The notes: a model not told the origin generated them from the sequence alone. Shown: positions 50,695-59,513, counted from the stretch's first letter. The stretch is DNA of 64,000 bases from Clostridiales bacterium (GCA_019421385.1 JAHZFK010000003.1:1-64000); one strand, 5' to 3'. A program made the numbers and translations.

Positions 50695-51327
50695 TCAAAA
50701 AGAGCCGATATCCAAATACCATGACCGGCCGACTTTTATCACCGGAATATCCACATCCTCTGCGCCTGATAAAATACCGGCATCGATTGAAACCGTCACA
50801 TGTACATCTTTTGCTTTCTTCACCTTTACGCCGTACTGCGTCTTATACTCCTCCTGTAATTCCTTCAATTCTGTCCCTGTGATATCGGTGTCTCCTGTGA
50901 TATCAATCGCCAGATTCATTTCGTCAGCAATGAAACCGCCGAATGACAGCATGCCCCTTAACTCATCCTCTGCTTCTTGTGCAAACGCTTCAAAATCCCC
51001 CTGATCGTATCCCTCGGATTCCATCGCGCTTCTTATCACATCTTTCGGGATCAATTCCAGTACGCTTTCTATATCCCCATCCATACTGGCGTCAAAAAAC
51101 TCTTCGACCGTAGCCTTATAGCCTCGGCCGCCGAATAACAGCCATCCCACAAACGCAATCACCACTACGATAACCGCCGTCGCAATGATGCCCGTTTTTT
51201 TGTACGGCTGTTTTGGCGCCAATGTTTCCGTGCCTGCGTTTGTCTGCGGCGCTGTCAGCCGTGACCCACACGCCTGGCAAAAAGCAGCCGTATCATCATT
51301 TTTTGTTCCGCAATTTCCGCAATACAA
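50695..51327 (-). CDS. Membrane protein with N-terminal zinc ribbon, 210 aa
   Basis: It starts with TTG at 51327, preceded by AGGAGGGC. The N-terminal ribbon CGNCGTKNDDTAAFCQACG is cytoplasmic. One membrane helix (about 46-66; GIIATAVIVVVIAFVGWLLF) and a C-terminal extracytoplasmic domain resembling a nuclear-transport-factor-like fold follow (YKATVEEFFDASMDGDIESV, IKVGRSWYLDIGSF). Topology suggests a membrane sensor. It lies downstream of the amidase fusion gene, same strand. Confidence 0.82.
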   Translation of the reverse strand: MYCGNCGTKNDDTAAFCQACGSRLTAPQTNAGTETLAPKQPYKKTGIIATAVIVVVIAFVGWLLFGGRGYKATVEEFFDASMDGDIESVLELIPKDVIRSAMESEGYDQGDFEAFAQEAEDELRGMLSFGGFIADEMNLAIDITGDTDITGTELKELQEEYKTQYGVKVKKAKDVHVTVSIDAGILSGAEDVDIPVIKVGRSWYLDIGSF

Positions 51328-51383
51328 TGTAAAGCCCTCCTATTCCGCTAGATATCTCCCTTTTTTCTGCTACTGTTTTTCTT

Positions 51384-52985
51384 TCACTCTTGTGTATGTG
51401 CAACAGATTGATAAACCTGCTGCGACACAGCAACAATATGATTTCTTGCTGCGCCTGCATTCATAACATCTTCCGACATTACACAAAGGATATAAGGGGA
51501 ATCGCCGCTCCAAATGATTGCTGCATCGTTTTCCACGGTGTCGAGTTCTCCGGTTTTATTGGCGGTTTCCACCCCCTCGGGAACTCCGGCAGGGATTTTT
51601 TCCGTCCTTGTCTGCTGCTTTAATGCATCCAGAATGGCATCTGCTCCCGTGATTCGGCCAGCCAGCAGCGACTGCAAGAATGCACAGCAATCTTTCACCG
51701 ATGTGTAATTATCGGAATCTGCATCAAAGTCCAGCATCAAACGCCCCATAGAGGTATCTGAATAGCCGTTTTCTGTGCAATACTGATTGACCAATGCCAT
51801 GCCTGCTTCCGCATCCCCGTTTCCCAGACGTGTAACCAGTGCATTGGTCGCCTCATTGTCGCTTTCCGAGAGCATATGGAACAACAAATCCGCTGTTTCT
51901 CCGCTATACGACTCCCACGCCGCGACCGAATCCAGATTTTCTTCGACCGTCGCCGCGACAAATATCTTAATCAAGCTGGCAGACTGCATCGGCTTGCTGT
52001 TGACCGCGCAGCACTGTTCTTCATCCGCACGCTGCACTGCAATTGCCCACACGCCGCCGGCCTGTGCCGTATCATTTGCAAGCGATTGCAGCATGGCGGA
52101 CAATTCCTCATCCTGAACGGCCGCTGCGGTTTCCTTCGCTTCAAAATATGCCTTTACTCCCTCTGCGATCCCCTCTGCCATCGTTTGTCGGAACGCATCC
52201 TGCGCCATTGCCAAATCATCGTGTTTGTTCGTCATAAATCCCATTTCCAGAATGACAACCGGCTGCGCGCTCCAGTTGATACCGGTCATGGTATCATTAT
52301 ACTGAAGCCCCAGATTTTTCATCCCTGTGGCATCGCAGTAAGCGTCTAAGATGGTTTCCGCCAAATCTTCACTTTCCGCAGAGAGACAGCCGACATAGGT
52401 ATTATCCGCAGAAGGAACCACCGCCAACGCACCGTTTGCCGCGGCATTCTCACTGCCGTTGGCATGAATGCGTAACAGTATATCCGCGCTGGCGTCGTTT
52501 GCCATGGTCGCCCGCTCCGCATTGCTGATTGCCGTTTGGTTGTCCTCCCGCGTGAGCAGGGTGGAGAAGCCCTCCTGCTCCAACAATTCCCGCAGCCGCA
52601 GCGAGATATCCAAATTGAGGTCATACTCATACGTTCCCGAAAAGGTTCCCATCGTCCCCGTTGTTGCTTTTGCTTTCATCACGGAAGAGCCGGGCGCATT
52701 TGGTTCGGGTGCGCTCATATCAATTTCCCAGGATTGATGTCCGGGGTCGATCGCAATCAGAATATCTTTTTTATTCGGTTTTTCTTTTTCCTGCGGCTGG
52801 TCGACTTTTACCTCCGGAATATCCGGAACGGTTTCCTGACGGGATATCTGATGTTGCTTCCCTGCACAGCCGCTGAAAACCATTAGTACGAGCAGCGACA
52901 CGACGCAAACCTGTCCTGCCTTACTGATCCAGCTGATAGCCCTTCGGTGCAATACTGAATTCAACCTCTGCGAGAAATGCTGCAT
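51384..52985 (-). CDS. Lipoprotein fusing N-acetylmuramoyl-L-alanine amidase to a class-A beta-lactamase-like domain, 533 aa
   Basis: The start at 52985 (MQHFSQRLNS) follows GGAGAAG and lies inside the end of the previous gene. A lipobox VFSGC gives lipidated Cys40. Amidase_3 domain (about 73-285): zinc ligands in AIDPGHQ (H83), Glu120, RIHANGS (H174) and catalytic ILEMGF (E247). Second domain (about 295-533): SLIK (S337, K340), SDN (375-377) and ANKTGE, the three class-A motifs. It should cleave peptidoglycan amide bonds and may act on a beta-lactam-like or D-Ala bond. Few such fusions are familiar to me. Confidence 0.88.
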   Translation of the reverse strand: MQHFSQRLNSVLHRRAISWISKAGQVCVVSLLVLMVFSGCAGKQHQISRQETVPDIPEVKVDQPQEKEKPNKKDILIAIDPGHQSWEIDMSAPEPNAPGSSVMKAKATTGTMGTFSGTYEYDLNLDISLRLRELLEQEGFSTLLTREDNQTAISNAERATMANDASADILLRIHANGSENAAANGALAVVPSADNTYVGCLSAESEDLAETILDAYCDATGMKNLGLQYNDTMTGINWSAQPVVILEMGFMTNKHDDLAMAQDAFRQTMAEGIAEGVKAYFEAKETAAAVQDEELSAMLQSLANDTAQAGGVWAIAVQRADEEQCCAVNSKPMQSASLIKIFVAATVEENLDSVAAWESYSGETADLLFHMLSESDNEATNALVTRLGNGDAEAGMALVNQYCTENGYSDTSMGRLMLDFDADSDNYTSVKDCCAFLQSLLAGRITGADAILDALKQQTRTEKIPAGVPEGVETANKTGELDTVENDAAIIWSGDSPYILCVMSEDVMNAGAARNHIVAVSQQVYQSVAHTQE

Positions 52986-54024
52986 TTTTCTTCTCCACAT
53001 CGCTCAATACACTTTCACTAAAATCCGCTGCGTTGACCGTTCCATGGTACCACGACTGCGCATCAAAATAGTTTTGCAGCTCCTTGGAAGCAAATTTTCT
53101 GCCGTGACGGGCATAGATTTCATTTTTGGCATAGTTGATCTGCTGCAGCGTCAAACCATCCACATCGTTTTGCGTCAGCAGACGGGAATCGCTTTCCGGC
53201 AGGATTTCTTCGGATGCCGCTTCCTCCGCCTGGGTCACAATGGCATTCCCGTTTACATCGGTCATCCGTTCTGCTTTCAGAATCAGTTGACTTCCATCCA
53301 GCTCCAACCCTCCGGTTACACGGACTTCCTGTTTCAGCGGAAGCTCACTCCACAGGCTGATATCCACACCGTCATTGTGCAAATAGGCCGAACTGACATC
53401 GCTCAGTCTGACAAATTCGCCATCGTCCTCTTTCAGCAGGATGGACATTGGTTCGCTCCACTCCAAGAACAACCGGTTATCCGTCGAAATCTTGACCGTT
53501 CCGCTCAAAGAGACTTCATCCTCTGCAATCATATCTGCATCACTGCTGTCGATCTTTTCGGGATTCACCTCTTCGATTTCTTCTGCTTGTTGCTGCTGTG
53601 TTGTATCAGATGTGCTCTCCGCCGTTTTGATATCTGTCGGTTTGGCAGAAAGGGTCACCAATATAACTGCTGCTGCAATACCAACACACAGCACAGCAAC
53701 AACTGCAAGGATGATCGGAAAAGCACTTTTCTTCTTCTGCATGGGTTTTTGCGCTGTCGCCTGCTGCGGCACATTGCTTTGCTCCACCGACGCAGTCGAT
53801 GCAGGATTTGTCTGCGCATTGTCCGTTCTTTCGCCTGACTGTTGCGGTAAATCTGCAGCTACCTTTGCACCGCAGGCAGTGCAAAATGCTGCACCGGGCT
53901 TCAAAGGCGCACCGCAAGCCTTACAAAACCGCTTTTCTTCTCTTGGCATTTCCTGTTTTGCGCCGCAGGCCTGACAAAATTTTGCGCCATCCTTTATTTC
54001 CGCACCGCATTTTGTACACTTCAT
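52921..54024 (-). CDS. Zinc-ribbon membrane protein with YARHG domain, 367 aa
   Basis: Two N-terminal zinc ribbons (about 3-23 and 34-52; CTKCGAEI/CQACGAK, CKACGAPL/CTACGAK) are cytoplasmic. One membrane helix (about 103-125) follows, then an acidic linker, a beta-domain (about 160-260) and a C-terminal YARHG domain (about 290-355; INYAKNEIYARHGRKF, AQSWYHGTV). YARHG domains occur in extracellular parts of bacterial envelope proteins and are thought to bind cell wall. Its stop overlaps the amidase-fusion gene, so the two are coexpressed. Confidence 0.88.
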   Translation of the reverse strand: MKCTKCGAEIKDGAKFCQACGAKQEMPREEKRFCKACGAPLKPGAAFCTACGAKVAADLPQQSGERTDNAQTNPASTASVEQSNVPQQATAQKPMQKKKSAFPIILAVVAVLCVGIAAAVILVTLSAKPTDIKTAESTSDTTQQQQAEEIEEVNPEKIDSSDADMIAEDEVSLSGTVKISTDNRLFLEWSEPMSILLKEDDGEFVRLSDVSSAYLHNDGVDISLWSELPLKQEVRVTGGLELDGSQLILKAERMTDVNGNAIVTQAEEAASEEILPESDSRLLTQNDVDGLTLQQINYAKNEIYARHGRKFASKELQNYFDAQSWYHGTVNAADFSESVLSDVEKKNAAFLAEVEFSIAPKGYQLDQ

Positions 54025-54199
54025 TTTTATCCCCCTATCATTGACATTTTATCTGCCTAAAATGATTGAATGCAATTTTAGTATAGCACTAAATGGAAAT
54101 CGCGCAAGCGGAAAGTCAATAAAACCCTTTGTGATTGCGATTTCAAAAAATTTTTTAACCGAAGATGCCCATATCAAATCATAGTTATTTACATTTTTA

Positions 54200-54228
54200 T
54201 TGACTGAAAATTGTATTTCCTTTACTAT
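54200..54228 (+). promoter_or_regulatory. Promoter of the VanX-like gene
   Basis: TTGACT (54200-54205) and TACTAT (54223-54228), spaced 17 bp, 51 bp upstream of the ATG. Confidence 0.6.
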
Positions 54229-54278
54229 TAAAACAGAAAGAGAATGGAACTACAGGTGTTCTAAAGGACGAAAACAGA

Positions 54279-55019
54279 ATGAAAAAAATGCAATGGATTG
54301 CAGCGGTACTGTTGCTTCTATCACTGACAGGCTGTACAGCTCCCGCAGAAGATCAAACGATTTTGATAAACGACGCGGACAGCGTCGAAGTGACAGACAA
54401 CGAGGATACAAAACCACTGGAAGAGCCGGAGGAAGCGGAATCGGATATTGTGACGATACCCGACCCACCGCAGGATACACAGTCGTTTGTCCGTGTGCAG
54501 GATTATATTCCGGATATTGCAGTTGATCTGCGCTATGCAACCACGAATAACTTTACCGGCACGGTAATTTATGCCTATGACGATGCGTGGCTGCGCTATG
54601 ATACTGTCCGCAAGCTGTCGGATGCACAGGAACAGCTCAAGGCGCAGGGATATCGTCTTTGCATTTGGGATGCGTTCCGTTCGGCCAAGTCGCAGCAGAA
54701 ATTATGGGAGACTTATCCCGATGGCAACTATGTTGCCAATCCCGCCAACGGATATTCGGGACACACCCGCGGTGATACGGTTGATATCACACTGATTACG
54801 CTGGAGGGTGAGCCGGTAGAAATGCCTTCCGAATTTGATGATTTTACCGCGTTGGCGGATCGAAACTACGAGGATGTATCTGCTGCGGCAGGGAAGCACG
54901 CGGCACTGCTCGAATCGGTGATGGAATCCTGCGGCTTTACCGGCTATGACAAAGAGTGGTGGCATTACAGCGACAATGACCGCGCGCAGCCTGCTCCGGA
55001 CTTTGAACCGACGGATTAA
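54279..55019 (+). CDS. VanX/DdpX-like D-Ala-D-Ala dipeptidase lipoprotein, 246 aa
   Basis: A signal peptide with lipobox SLTGC (Cys19) is followed by an acidic linker and a peptidase M15D domain. Substrate Arg134 lies in DAFRS, zinc ligands H162 and D169 in SGHTRGDTVD, and the catalytic Glu226 with ligand His229 in KEWWH. The active site is complete. Unlike cytoplasmic VanX of resistance clusters (about 200 aa) it is a surface lipoprotein. No VanA/VanH or VanRS genes flank it, so it more likely trims or recycles D-Ala-D-Ala peptides outside the cell. Confidence 0.9.
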   Translation: MKKMQWIAAVLLLLSLTGCTAPAEDQTILINDADSVEVTDNEDTKPLEEPEEAESDIVTIPDPPQDTQSFVRVQDYIPDIAVDLRYATTNNFTGTVIYAYDDAWLRYDTVRKLSDAQEQLKAQGYRLCIWDAFRSAKSQQKLWETYPDGNYVANPANGYSGHTRGDTVDITLITLEGEPVEMPSEFDDFTALADRNYEDVSAAAGKHAALLESVMESCGFTGYDKEWWHYSDNDRAQPAPDFEPTD

Positions 55020-55024
55020 AAATG

Positions 55025-55063
55025 AAAAAACCCGTTATTTCCGAAGAAATAGCGGGCTTTTTT
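55025..55063 (+). terminator. Terminator of the VanX-like gene
   Basis: CCCGTTATTTC / GAAATAGCGGG (one G-T pair) with A and T runs. Confidence 0.85.
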
Positions 55064-55142
55064 GTGTATCTTGAGGCTGAACTGGAACCAACAACCTGCG
55101 GTTTACAAAATATGAATGGTCAGACACCCATAGACTTGCTGG

Positions 55143-55649
55143 TCAATCCAATTCATATCCTCCGGATAAATATCGATTGATCCTTACATTGGTGTAGTTT
55201 CCTGCTACGGACAATATTTGTGATAAGCACCATTGTGTGACGGTTTCTTCTGAGTATGCATCCGGCATACCATCCTTGAAAAATCTCTGAGAAAGCCGTT
55301 CCTCATCCTGGAACACCTCAGTATACCAATCATTGAACTCATCTGTCTGGAACCAAAGCATTTTCCTCTCGTTCTCGCTGCAACGATTTAGCAGTAACGT
55401 AGAAATCAGACTTGCCACATATTCCTCATAAGCATCCCAAAAGATAGAGCTTTCACCTTGAACCTGTACACAAATCTCATCCCACAGATTTTCCAAACCG
55501 CTATCCTCTTCGCTGGTCATCTTGCCGCTGTCTCGTTTGCATTTTTGCAGCTCACGAATACATATTTTCTCTAAACGCTCCAAGATGGCTTGTGCCTGAC
55601 AAGCAATGATTCCTTCGTAGCATTGGCTAATCTTTTCATCACAATTCAT
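55143..55649 (-). CDS. Hypothetical protein, 168 aa
   Basis: It opens MNCDEKISQCYEGIIACQAQ; the rest is helical and acidic, with Cys and Trp residues scattered and no recognised motif. It carries no signal peptide. The ribosome site is AAGGAGTTGAATGAGGC-like, ahead of the ATG at 55649. Convergent with the VanX-like gene. Confidence 0.6.
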   Translation of the reverse strand: MNCDEKISQCYEGIIACQAQAILERLEKICIRELQKCKRDSGKMTSEEDSGLENLWDEICVQVQGESSIFWDAYEEYVASLISTLLLNRCSENERKMLWFQTDEFNDWYTEVFQDEERLSQRFFKDGMPDAYSEETVTQWCLSQILSVAGNYTNVRINRYLSGGYELD

Positions 55650-55940
55650 GCCTCATTCAACTCCTTGATCAGCTTTGTACTTGGTCTGTCACGTTTCAAA
55701 AATCACTTCAAGAATAGTATATCATAATAGGGGTTCTCTCAAAAGGCAAGCGGCACAAAATAAAGCAGAGGACGTCAGGACGTGCTATCATAACCCTACC
55801 GGTATCACCGGAATTTATTTGCAGGAGATATGCTGTTTGAAACGAAACAATACCTTGGAGATTGTATCCTGACCGGAAGGCCGGAACATAATCCCCGTGC
55901 CTTCCCATATTGCGCCCACAATATGCAGGAGGAAAATAAA

Positions 55941-56561
55941 ATGAACAAAATCATTATTCGTAACGAAACACCCGCAGATTATGCCGCTGTCGAGCATCTG
56001 ACGCGGGAAGCCTTTTGGAACGTCTACCGTCCGGGATGCATGGAACATTATGTTTTGCATGTGCTGCGAAACGACCCCGCCTTTGTGCCGGAGCTTGATC
56101 TTGTCATGGAGCAGGATGGACAAATCATCGGCCATGTCATGTATATGCGCGCCGCCATCACAGCCAACAACGGTCGTGAAATTCCGATTATGACCTTTGG
56201 CCCGATCAGTATCCGTCCCGATCTGCAGCGACGCGGACTGGGCAAGCATCTGCTGGAAACGTCCATGGAAAATGCTATGGCACTGGGTGCTGGTGCTCTG
56301 TGCATCGAGGGCAATCTGGACTTTTACGGCAAGTCCGGCTTTGTGGTGGCTGGTACACGCGGTATCCGGTACCACGGCGAACCAGATCAGGAAATTGTCC
56401 CTTATTTTCTGCTCAAAGAGCTGAAACCGGGTTTTCTGAAGGGTGTCACCGGCGTTTACCATACCCCACAGGGATATTTTGTGGACGAAGCAGCGGTCGA
56501 GGCTTTTGACCGGAATTTCCCGCCCAAACAAAAATTGAAGCTGCCCGGACAGCTAGTGTAA
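55941..56561 (+). CDS. GNAT-family N-acetyltransferase, 206 aa
   Basis: The start at 55941 (MNKIIIRNETPADYAAVEHLTREA split by family) follows CAGGAGGAAAATAAA. The acetyl-CoA binding segment is FGPISIRPDLQRRGLGKHLL, with the R-R-G-L-G-K loop. LCIEGNLDFYGKSGFVVAG completes the fold. It is related to YhbS-like predicted acetyltransferases; the substrate is unknown. Confidence 0.9.
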   Translation: MNKIIIRNETPADYAAVEHLTREAFWNVYRPGCMEHYVLHVLRNDPAFVPELDLVMEQDGQIIGHVMYMRAAITANNGREIPIMTFGPISIRPDLQRRGLGKHLLETSMENAMALGAGALCIEGNLDFYGKSGFVVAGTRGIRYHGEPDQEIVPYFLLKELKPGFLKGVTGVYHTPQGYFVDEAAVEAFDRNFPPKQKLKLPGQLV

Positions 56562-56573
56562 AAACAAAAAATC

Positions 56574-56610
56574 GAAACCCTGCGGCATAATGCCGCAGGG
56601 TTTCTTTTTT
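56574..56610 (+). terminator. Terminator of the acetyltransferase gene
   Basis: GAAACCCTGCGGCA / TGCCGCAGGGTTTC, 14-bp perfect stem with a 3-nt loop and a T6 run. Confidence 0.9.
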
Positions 56611-56664
56611 CATTCACAACAAATACAATGAATGCTCAATTAGAAAACTACAGCAATTCTTCCC

Positions 56665-57516
56665 TTATGCGTGAACCTTAAGATTGTGGAGCATCTTAAT
56701 AAACTCAGGGTTGTTATGATCCACAATGTTGCTGTGCCCCATATCCAGAGCGTCGATTTTTGTCATCTCTTCCTTAGTTAAAGAAAAATCCCAGATATCA
56801 AAATTCTGCTCCATACGATCTTTATGCACAGTCTTGGGGATAACTACCACGCCCCGCTGGATATTCCATCGCAAAGCCACCTGAGCCGCGGTCTTGCCGT
56901 GGAAGCGGCCAATCTCCGTCAAAACAGGATTGGTGAAGATGTCGAACTTTCCTTCGGCAAAGGGTCCCCATGCCTCGGGCGTTACGCCGTAGTCCGACAT
57001 GATCTTCATGGCTTCCTTTTGATGGAAGAATGGGTGGATTTCCACCTGATTCACTGTCGGGCGCATCTCAACGGATTCACAGAAGTCCAGCAGCCGGGCG
57101 GCATTAAAGTTGCAAACACCAATGGCCCGTAGCTTGCCCTCCCGATAAGCTTCCTCCATCGCCCGCCAAGCACCGATATAATCTCCCACCGGTTGGTGAA
57201 TCAAATACAAATCCAGATAATCCAAGCCCAGATTGTCCAAAGAGGCTTGGAGTGCTTTTTTCGCCGCCTCGTAGCCTGCATCCTGTACCCACAGTTTGGT
57301 AGTGATAAACAGTTCTTCCCGAGGAACACCGCATTTCGCGATTGCCGCGCCCACGGCCTGCTCATTCATGTAAGCCGCCGCCGTGTCAATCAGGCGATAG
57401 CCGGTGTCAATAGCATCCAGCACCGCCTGCTCACACTGAACCGGGTCCGGCACTTGAAATACGCCAAAGCCCTCCATAGGCATCTTCGCGCCATTATTCA
57501 AAGTCACGTAGTCCAT
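56665..57516 (-). CDS. Aldo/keto reductase, 283 aa
   Basis: The start at 57516 (MDYVTLNNGAKMPMEGFGVFQV split by family) follows GGAGGATGCAGC. The catalytic tetrad is identifiable: Asp in GYRLIDTAAAYMNE, Tyr58-region, Lys in LFITTKLW and His in YLIHQPVGDY. The NADPH-binding VVIPKTVHKDRMEQN and the C-terminal segment are present. AKR5-type dialdehyde or aldehyde reductase. It is divergent from a LysR gene that probably controls it. Confidence 0.95.
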   Translation of the reverse strand: MDYVTLNNGAKMPMEGFGVFQVPDPVQCEQAVLDAIDTGYRLIDTAAAYMNEQAVGAAIAKCGVPREELFITTKLWVQDAGYEAAKKALQASLDNLGLDYLDLYLIHQPVGDYIGAWRAMEEAYREGKLRAIGVCNFNAARLLDFCESVEMRPTVNQVEIHPFFHQKEAMKIMSDYGVTPEAWGPFAEGKFDIFTNPVLTEIGRFHGKTAAQVALRWNIQRGVVVIPKTVHKDRMEQNFDIWDFSLTKEEMTKIDALDMGHSNIVDHNNPEFIKMLHNLKVHA

Positions 57517-57690
57517 GCTGCATCCTCCATTCATTATCAGCATACCAATTGTTTCTAATGTTATTGTAGTGGCATAATTTCGAAAAGTACAGAACCGATC
57601 TTACATAGTATTATTCATATCACGCATACTGACTTGTTGGAGGCTCCCTATCCTGTTATAATGAAAACATAAAGCGAGGTGAGTGTGCTT

Positions 57691-58563
57691 ATGATAGAAC
57701 TCGAACAGCTTCGGCAGCTGGTGGCGTTTTCCGAATACGGTACTCTATCCAAGGCAGCGGAAGCCCTGCATATTTCCCAGCCCTCCCTGAGCCGGACCAT
57801 GCAGGCGTTGGAAGAGGAACTGCAAGCAGTCCTCTTTACCCGACAGAAAAACCGGATTGCCCTGAATGAAACAGGGGAAGTAGCTGTGGAGCAAGCCAGA
57901 CATGTGCTTTCAGCGGCAGAAGAACTGAAAGAGCGGGTGCAGCTGGCACACAGGTCCAGACAGAGAATTTTCTTAGGCTCTTGCGCCCCGGTTCCCATTC
58001 AGGATTTAAAACCACTGTTTCGGGAGCTATATAATGATGTGATGGTTTGCGCAGAGTTAAACGATTCGGATGAAGCGCTGCTGGATGGCCTTCGACAGGA
58101 GCGGTATCAAATCGTGGTCACCCATCAAGCACCGCCTCAGGACATGGAACTGTTCTCCTTTGCCTACCGAGAGGAACACCTCAGTCTGCTGGTGCCTTTA
58201 GACCACCCCTTGGCGCAACTTCAAGTCATCCATGCCGATGACCTGGCACACCAAAACCTTTTGCTTTACTCAGAGATTGGATTCTGGACGCAGGTATGCC
58301 GGGAAAAGCTACCCGATGCTCACTTTCTCTTCATGAACGAGTGGGATGCGTTTGGAGAACTGGTGGGACTGGGCGCTTTCCCTTCCTTTGTCACCGATGC
58401 CTTTGACCCCGAACGTCCGGTAGAAAACAAAGTGATAATCCCCATTGAAGATGGGGACTTTCAAACCGCTTATTATTTTCTGTGTTTGGAGAAAGATCAG
58501 GAGAAATATCAGAAGATCATCAGACGGCTTCAGGAAAAACGATTCCGGACGGAACCTTTATAA
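57691..58563 (+). CDS. LysR-family transcriptional regulator, 290 aa
   Basis: The start at 57691 (MIELEQLRQLVAFSEYGTLS) has GAGGTGAG upstream. The winged helix-turn-helix is AFSEYGTLSKAAEALHISQPS followed by LSRTMQALEEELQAVLF. The C-terminal periplasmic-binding-like effector domain runs from about residue 90. It is divergent from the aldo/keto reductase, the standard arrangement for a LysR target. Confidence 0.94.
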   Translation: MIELEQLRQLVAFSEYGTLSKAAEALHISQPSLSRTMQALEEELQAVLFTRQKNRIALNETGEVAVEQARHVLSAAEELKERVQLAHRSRQRIFLGSCAPVPIQDLKPLFRELYNDVMVCAELNDSDEALLDGLRQERYQIVVTHQAPPQDMELFSFAYREEHLSLLVPLDHPLAQLQVIHADDLAHQNLLLYSEIGFWTQVCREKLPDAHFLFMNEWDAFGELVGLGAFPSFVTDAFDPERPVENKVIIPIEDGDFQTAYYFLCLEKDQEKYQKIIRRLQEKRFRTEPL

Positions 58564-58639
58564 CTAATAGTGCAAGTTATTAACATCAACGTAAATAATA
58601 TCTTGAGATTTAACAATTTAAAAAGCATCAAAAAGTACA

Positions 58640-58675
58640 AAAAACCCGTTATTTGTTTCGAAATAACGGGTTTTT
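58640..58675. terminator. Bidirectional terminator at the mobile element border
   Basis: CCCGTTATTT / AAATAACGGG with A and T runs, directly adjoining the tRNA fragment. It would end the tRNA transcript on the minus strand and the LysR mRNA on the plus strand. Confidence 0.85.
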
Positions 58676-58676
58676 G

Positions 58677-58722
58677 TGGAGCTTGCGACCGGACTCGAAC
58701 CGACGACCTGCGCATTACGAAT
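58677..58722 (-). tRNA. Displaced 3' half of tRNA-Thr (CGU), likely att site
   Basis: On the minus strand the sequence from the anticodon loop (TTCGTAA, anticodon CGT) through the anticodon 3' stem, variable loop, T arm (GGTTCGAGTCC) to the acceptor end CTCCA is intact. The 5' half (acceptor 5' strand, D arm) is replaced at 58723 by AT-rich unrelated DNA. This is the classic remnant left by site-specific integration into a tRNA 3' end. The complete gene is expected at the other end of the element, right of the window. Confidence 0.75.
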
Positions 58723-58865
58723 TCAAAAATCATAACTTTTTTAGCGTTAATTCATTTATTTTAATGTAATTATTGATATTTCCAGAATTTTTATAGACTG
58801 TTGTTGAAGTTAGCGACAGTTGTTTTCAATAGCATAAACACCAAATAAACACTAGCTCGCCGGTT

Positions 58866-58962
58866 TAAGAGCAAGATGCCTGAAGTTCGAGTCTCCCCAC
58901 TCGGACCAAACAATGATAATCCGAACTACATTATCCAAGTGGGTAATGTGTTCGGATTTATC
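58866..58962. other. Degenerate tRNA-like 3' end followed by a hairpin
   Basis: 58866-58908 contains GTTCGAGTCTC and ends CTCGGACCA, like a tRNA T arm and CCA end, but the T stem does not pair, so it is a remnant at best. A long imperfect hairpin (58915-58962) follows. The 58723-59033 stretch has no gene and is AT-rich. Confidence 0.4.
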
Positions 58963-58990
58963 ATTTCTATTGAGAATATTTTATAATCTA

Positions 58991-59023
58991 AAAGCGGGGT
59001 AAGCCAATGGCTTTCCCCGCTTT
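58991..59023 (-). terminator. Terminator of the 59034 lipoprotein gene
   Basis: AAAGCGGGGTAAGCC / GGCTTTCCCCGCTTT, one G-T pair, 3-nt loop. Confidence 0.7.
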
Positions 59024-59033
59024 ACTTAGATGT

Positions 59034-59513
59034 TCATTGTCTTTTTTCAAGAACCAACCATACAAGTTGATTATTACTGTCATTATATACGAAACTACAA
59101 ATTACACCGCTTTTATCGTCAGCATACTGGGCCTGACGCAGATTTTGCTCTCTGTCATACCATGATATAGAGCCATCTTTACCTAACAAACTCATTACCT
59201 CATCATAGGTCGTACAAGTATTATCTCCATTTACGCTAATTGAAATGGAACTTATAGTAGCCGTGATTTTGGTAATAATATCATCATCAGTTTCTATTCG
59301 TACTTCCTCATAATTATATGTTCCCTCATTTTCCGGGAATCGGGTCGATGGCGTATAATTATCAACTGATACGGAATCCATACTGTCGCCAATTTGAATA
59401 CCATTAACTTCTACTTGTGACAAATCTACTGATGGAATATCATTGTTGCTTTTAATGCAAGCTGGCAAAAGAACAAGAGATAATACCACTAATAGAAACA
59501 CCAATTTTTTCAT
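59034..59513 (-). CDS. Small lipoprotein of unknown function, 159 aa
   Basis: It starts MKKLVFLLVVLSLVLLPAC with a lipobox (LPAC). The mature part is polar and rich in D, S and T, with two predicted beta-rich stretches (VEVNGIQIGDSMDSV; SISISVNGDNTCTTYDEV). That layout recalls small SmpA/OmlA-like lipid-anchored domains, but no family is certain. The gene is much more AT-rich than the host genes, consistent with mobile-element cargo. Confidence 0.65.
   Translation of the reverse strand: MKKLVFLLVVLSLVLLPACIKSNNDIPSVDLSQVEVNGIQIGDSMDSVSVDNYTPSTRFPENEGTYNYEEVRIETDDDIITKITATISSISISVNGDNTCTTYDEVMSLLGKDGSISWYDREQNLRQAQYADDKSGVICSFVYNDSNNQLVWLVLEKRQ

Noticed and set aside
54279..55019. Vancomycin-resistance vanX of a van cluster
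   Set aside because: The protein is a surface lipoprotein, and no vanH, vanA, vanR or vanS is nearby, so a resistance role is not supported.
58570..58764. 64-codon plus-strand frame at the mobile-element border
   Set aside because: The frame is largely the reverse complement of the tRNA-Thr fragment and terminator; not a gene.
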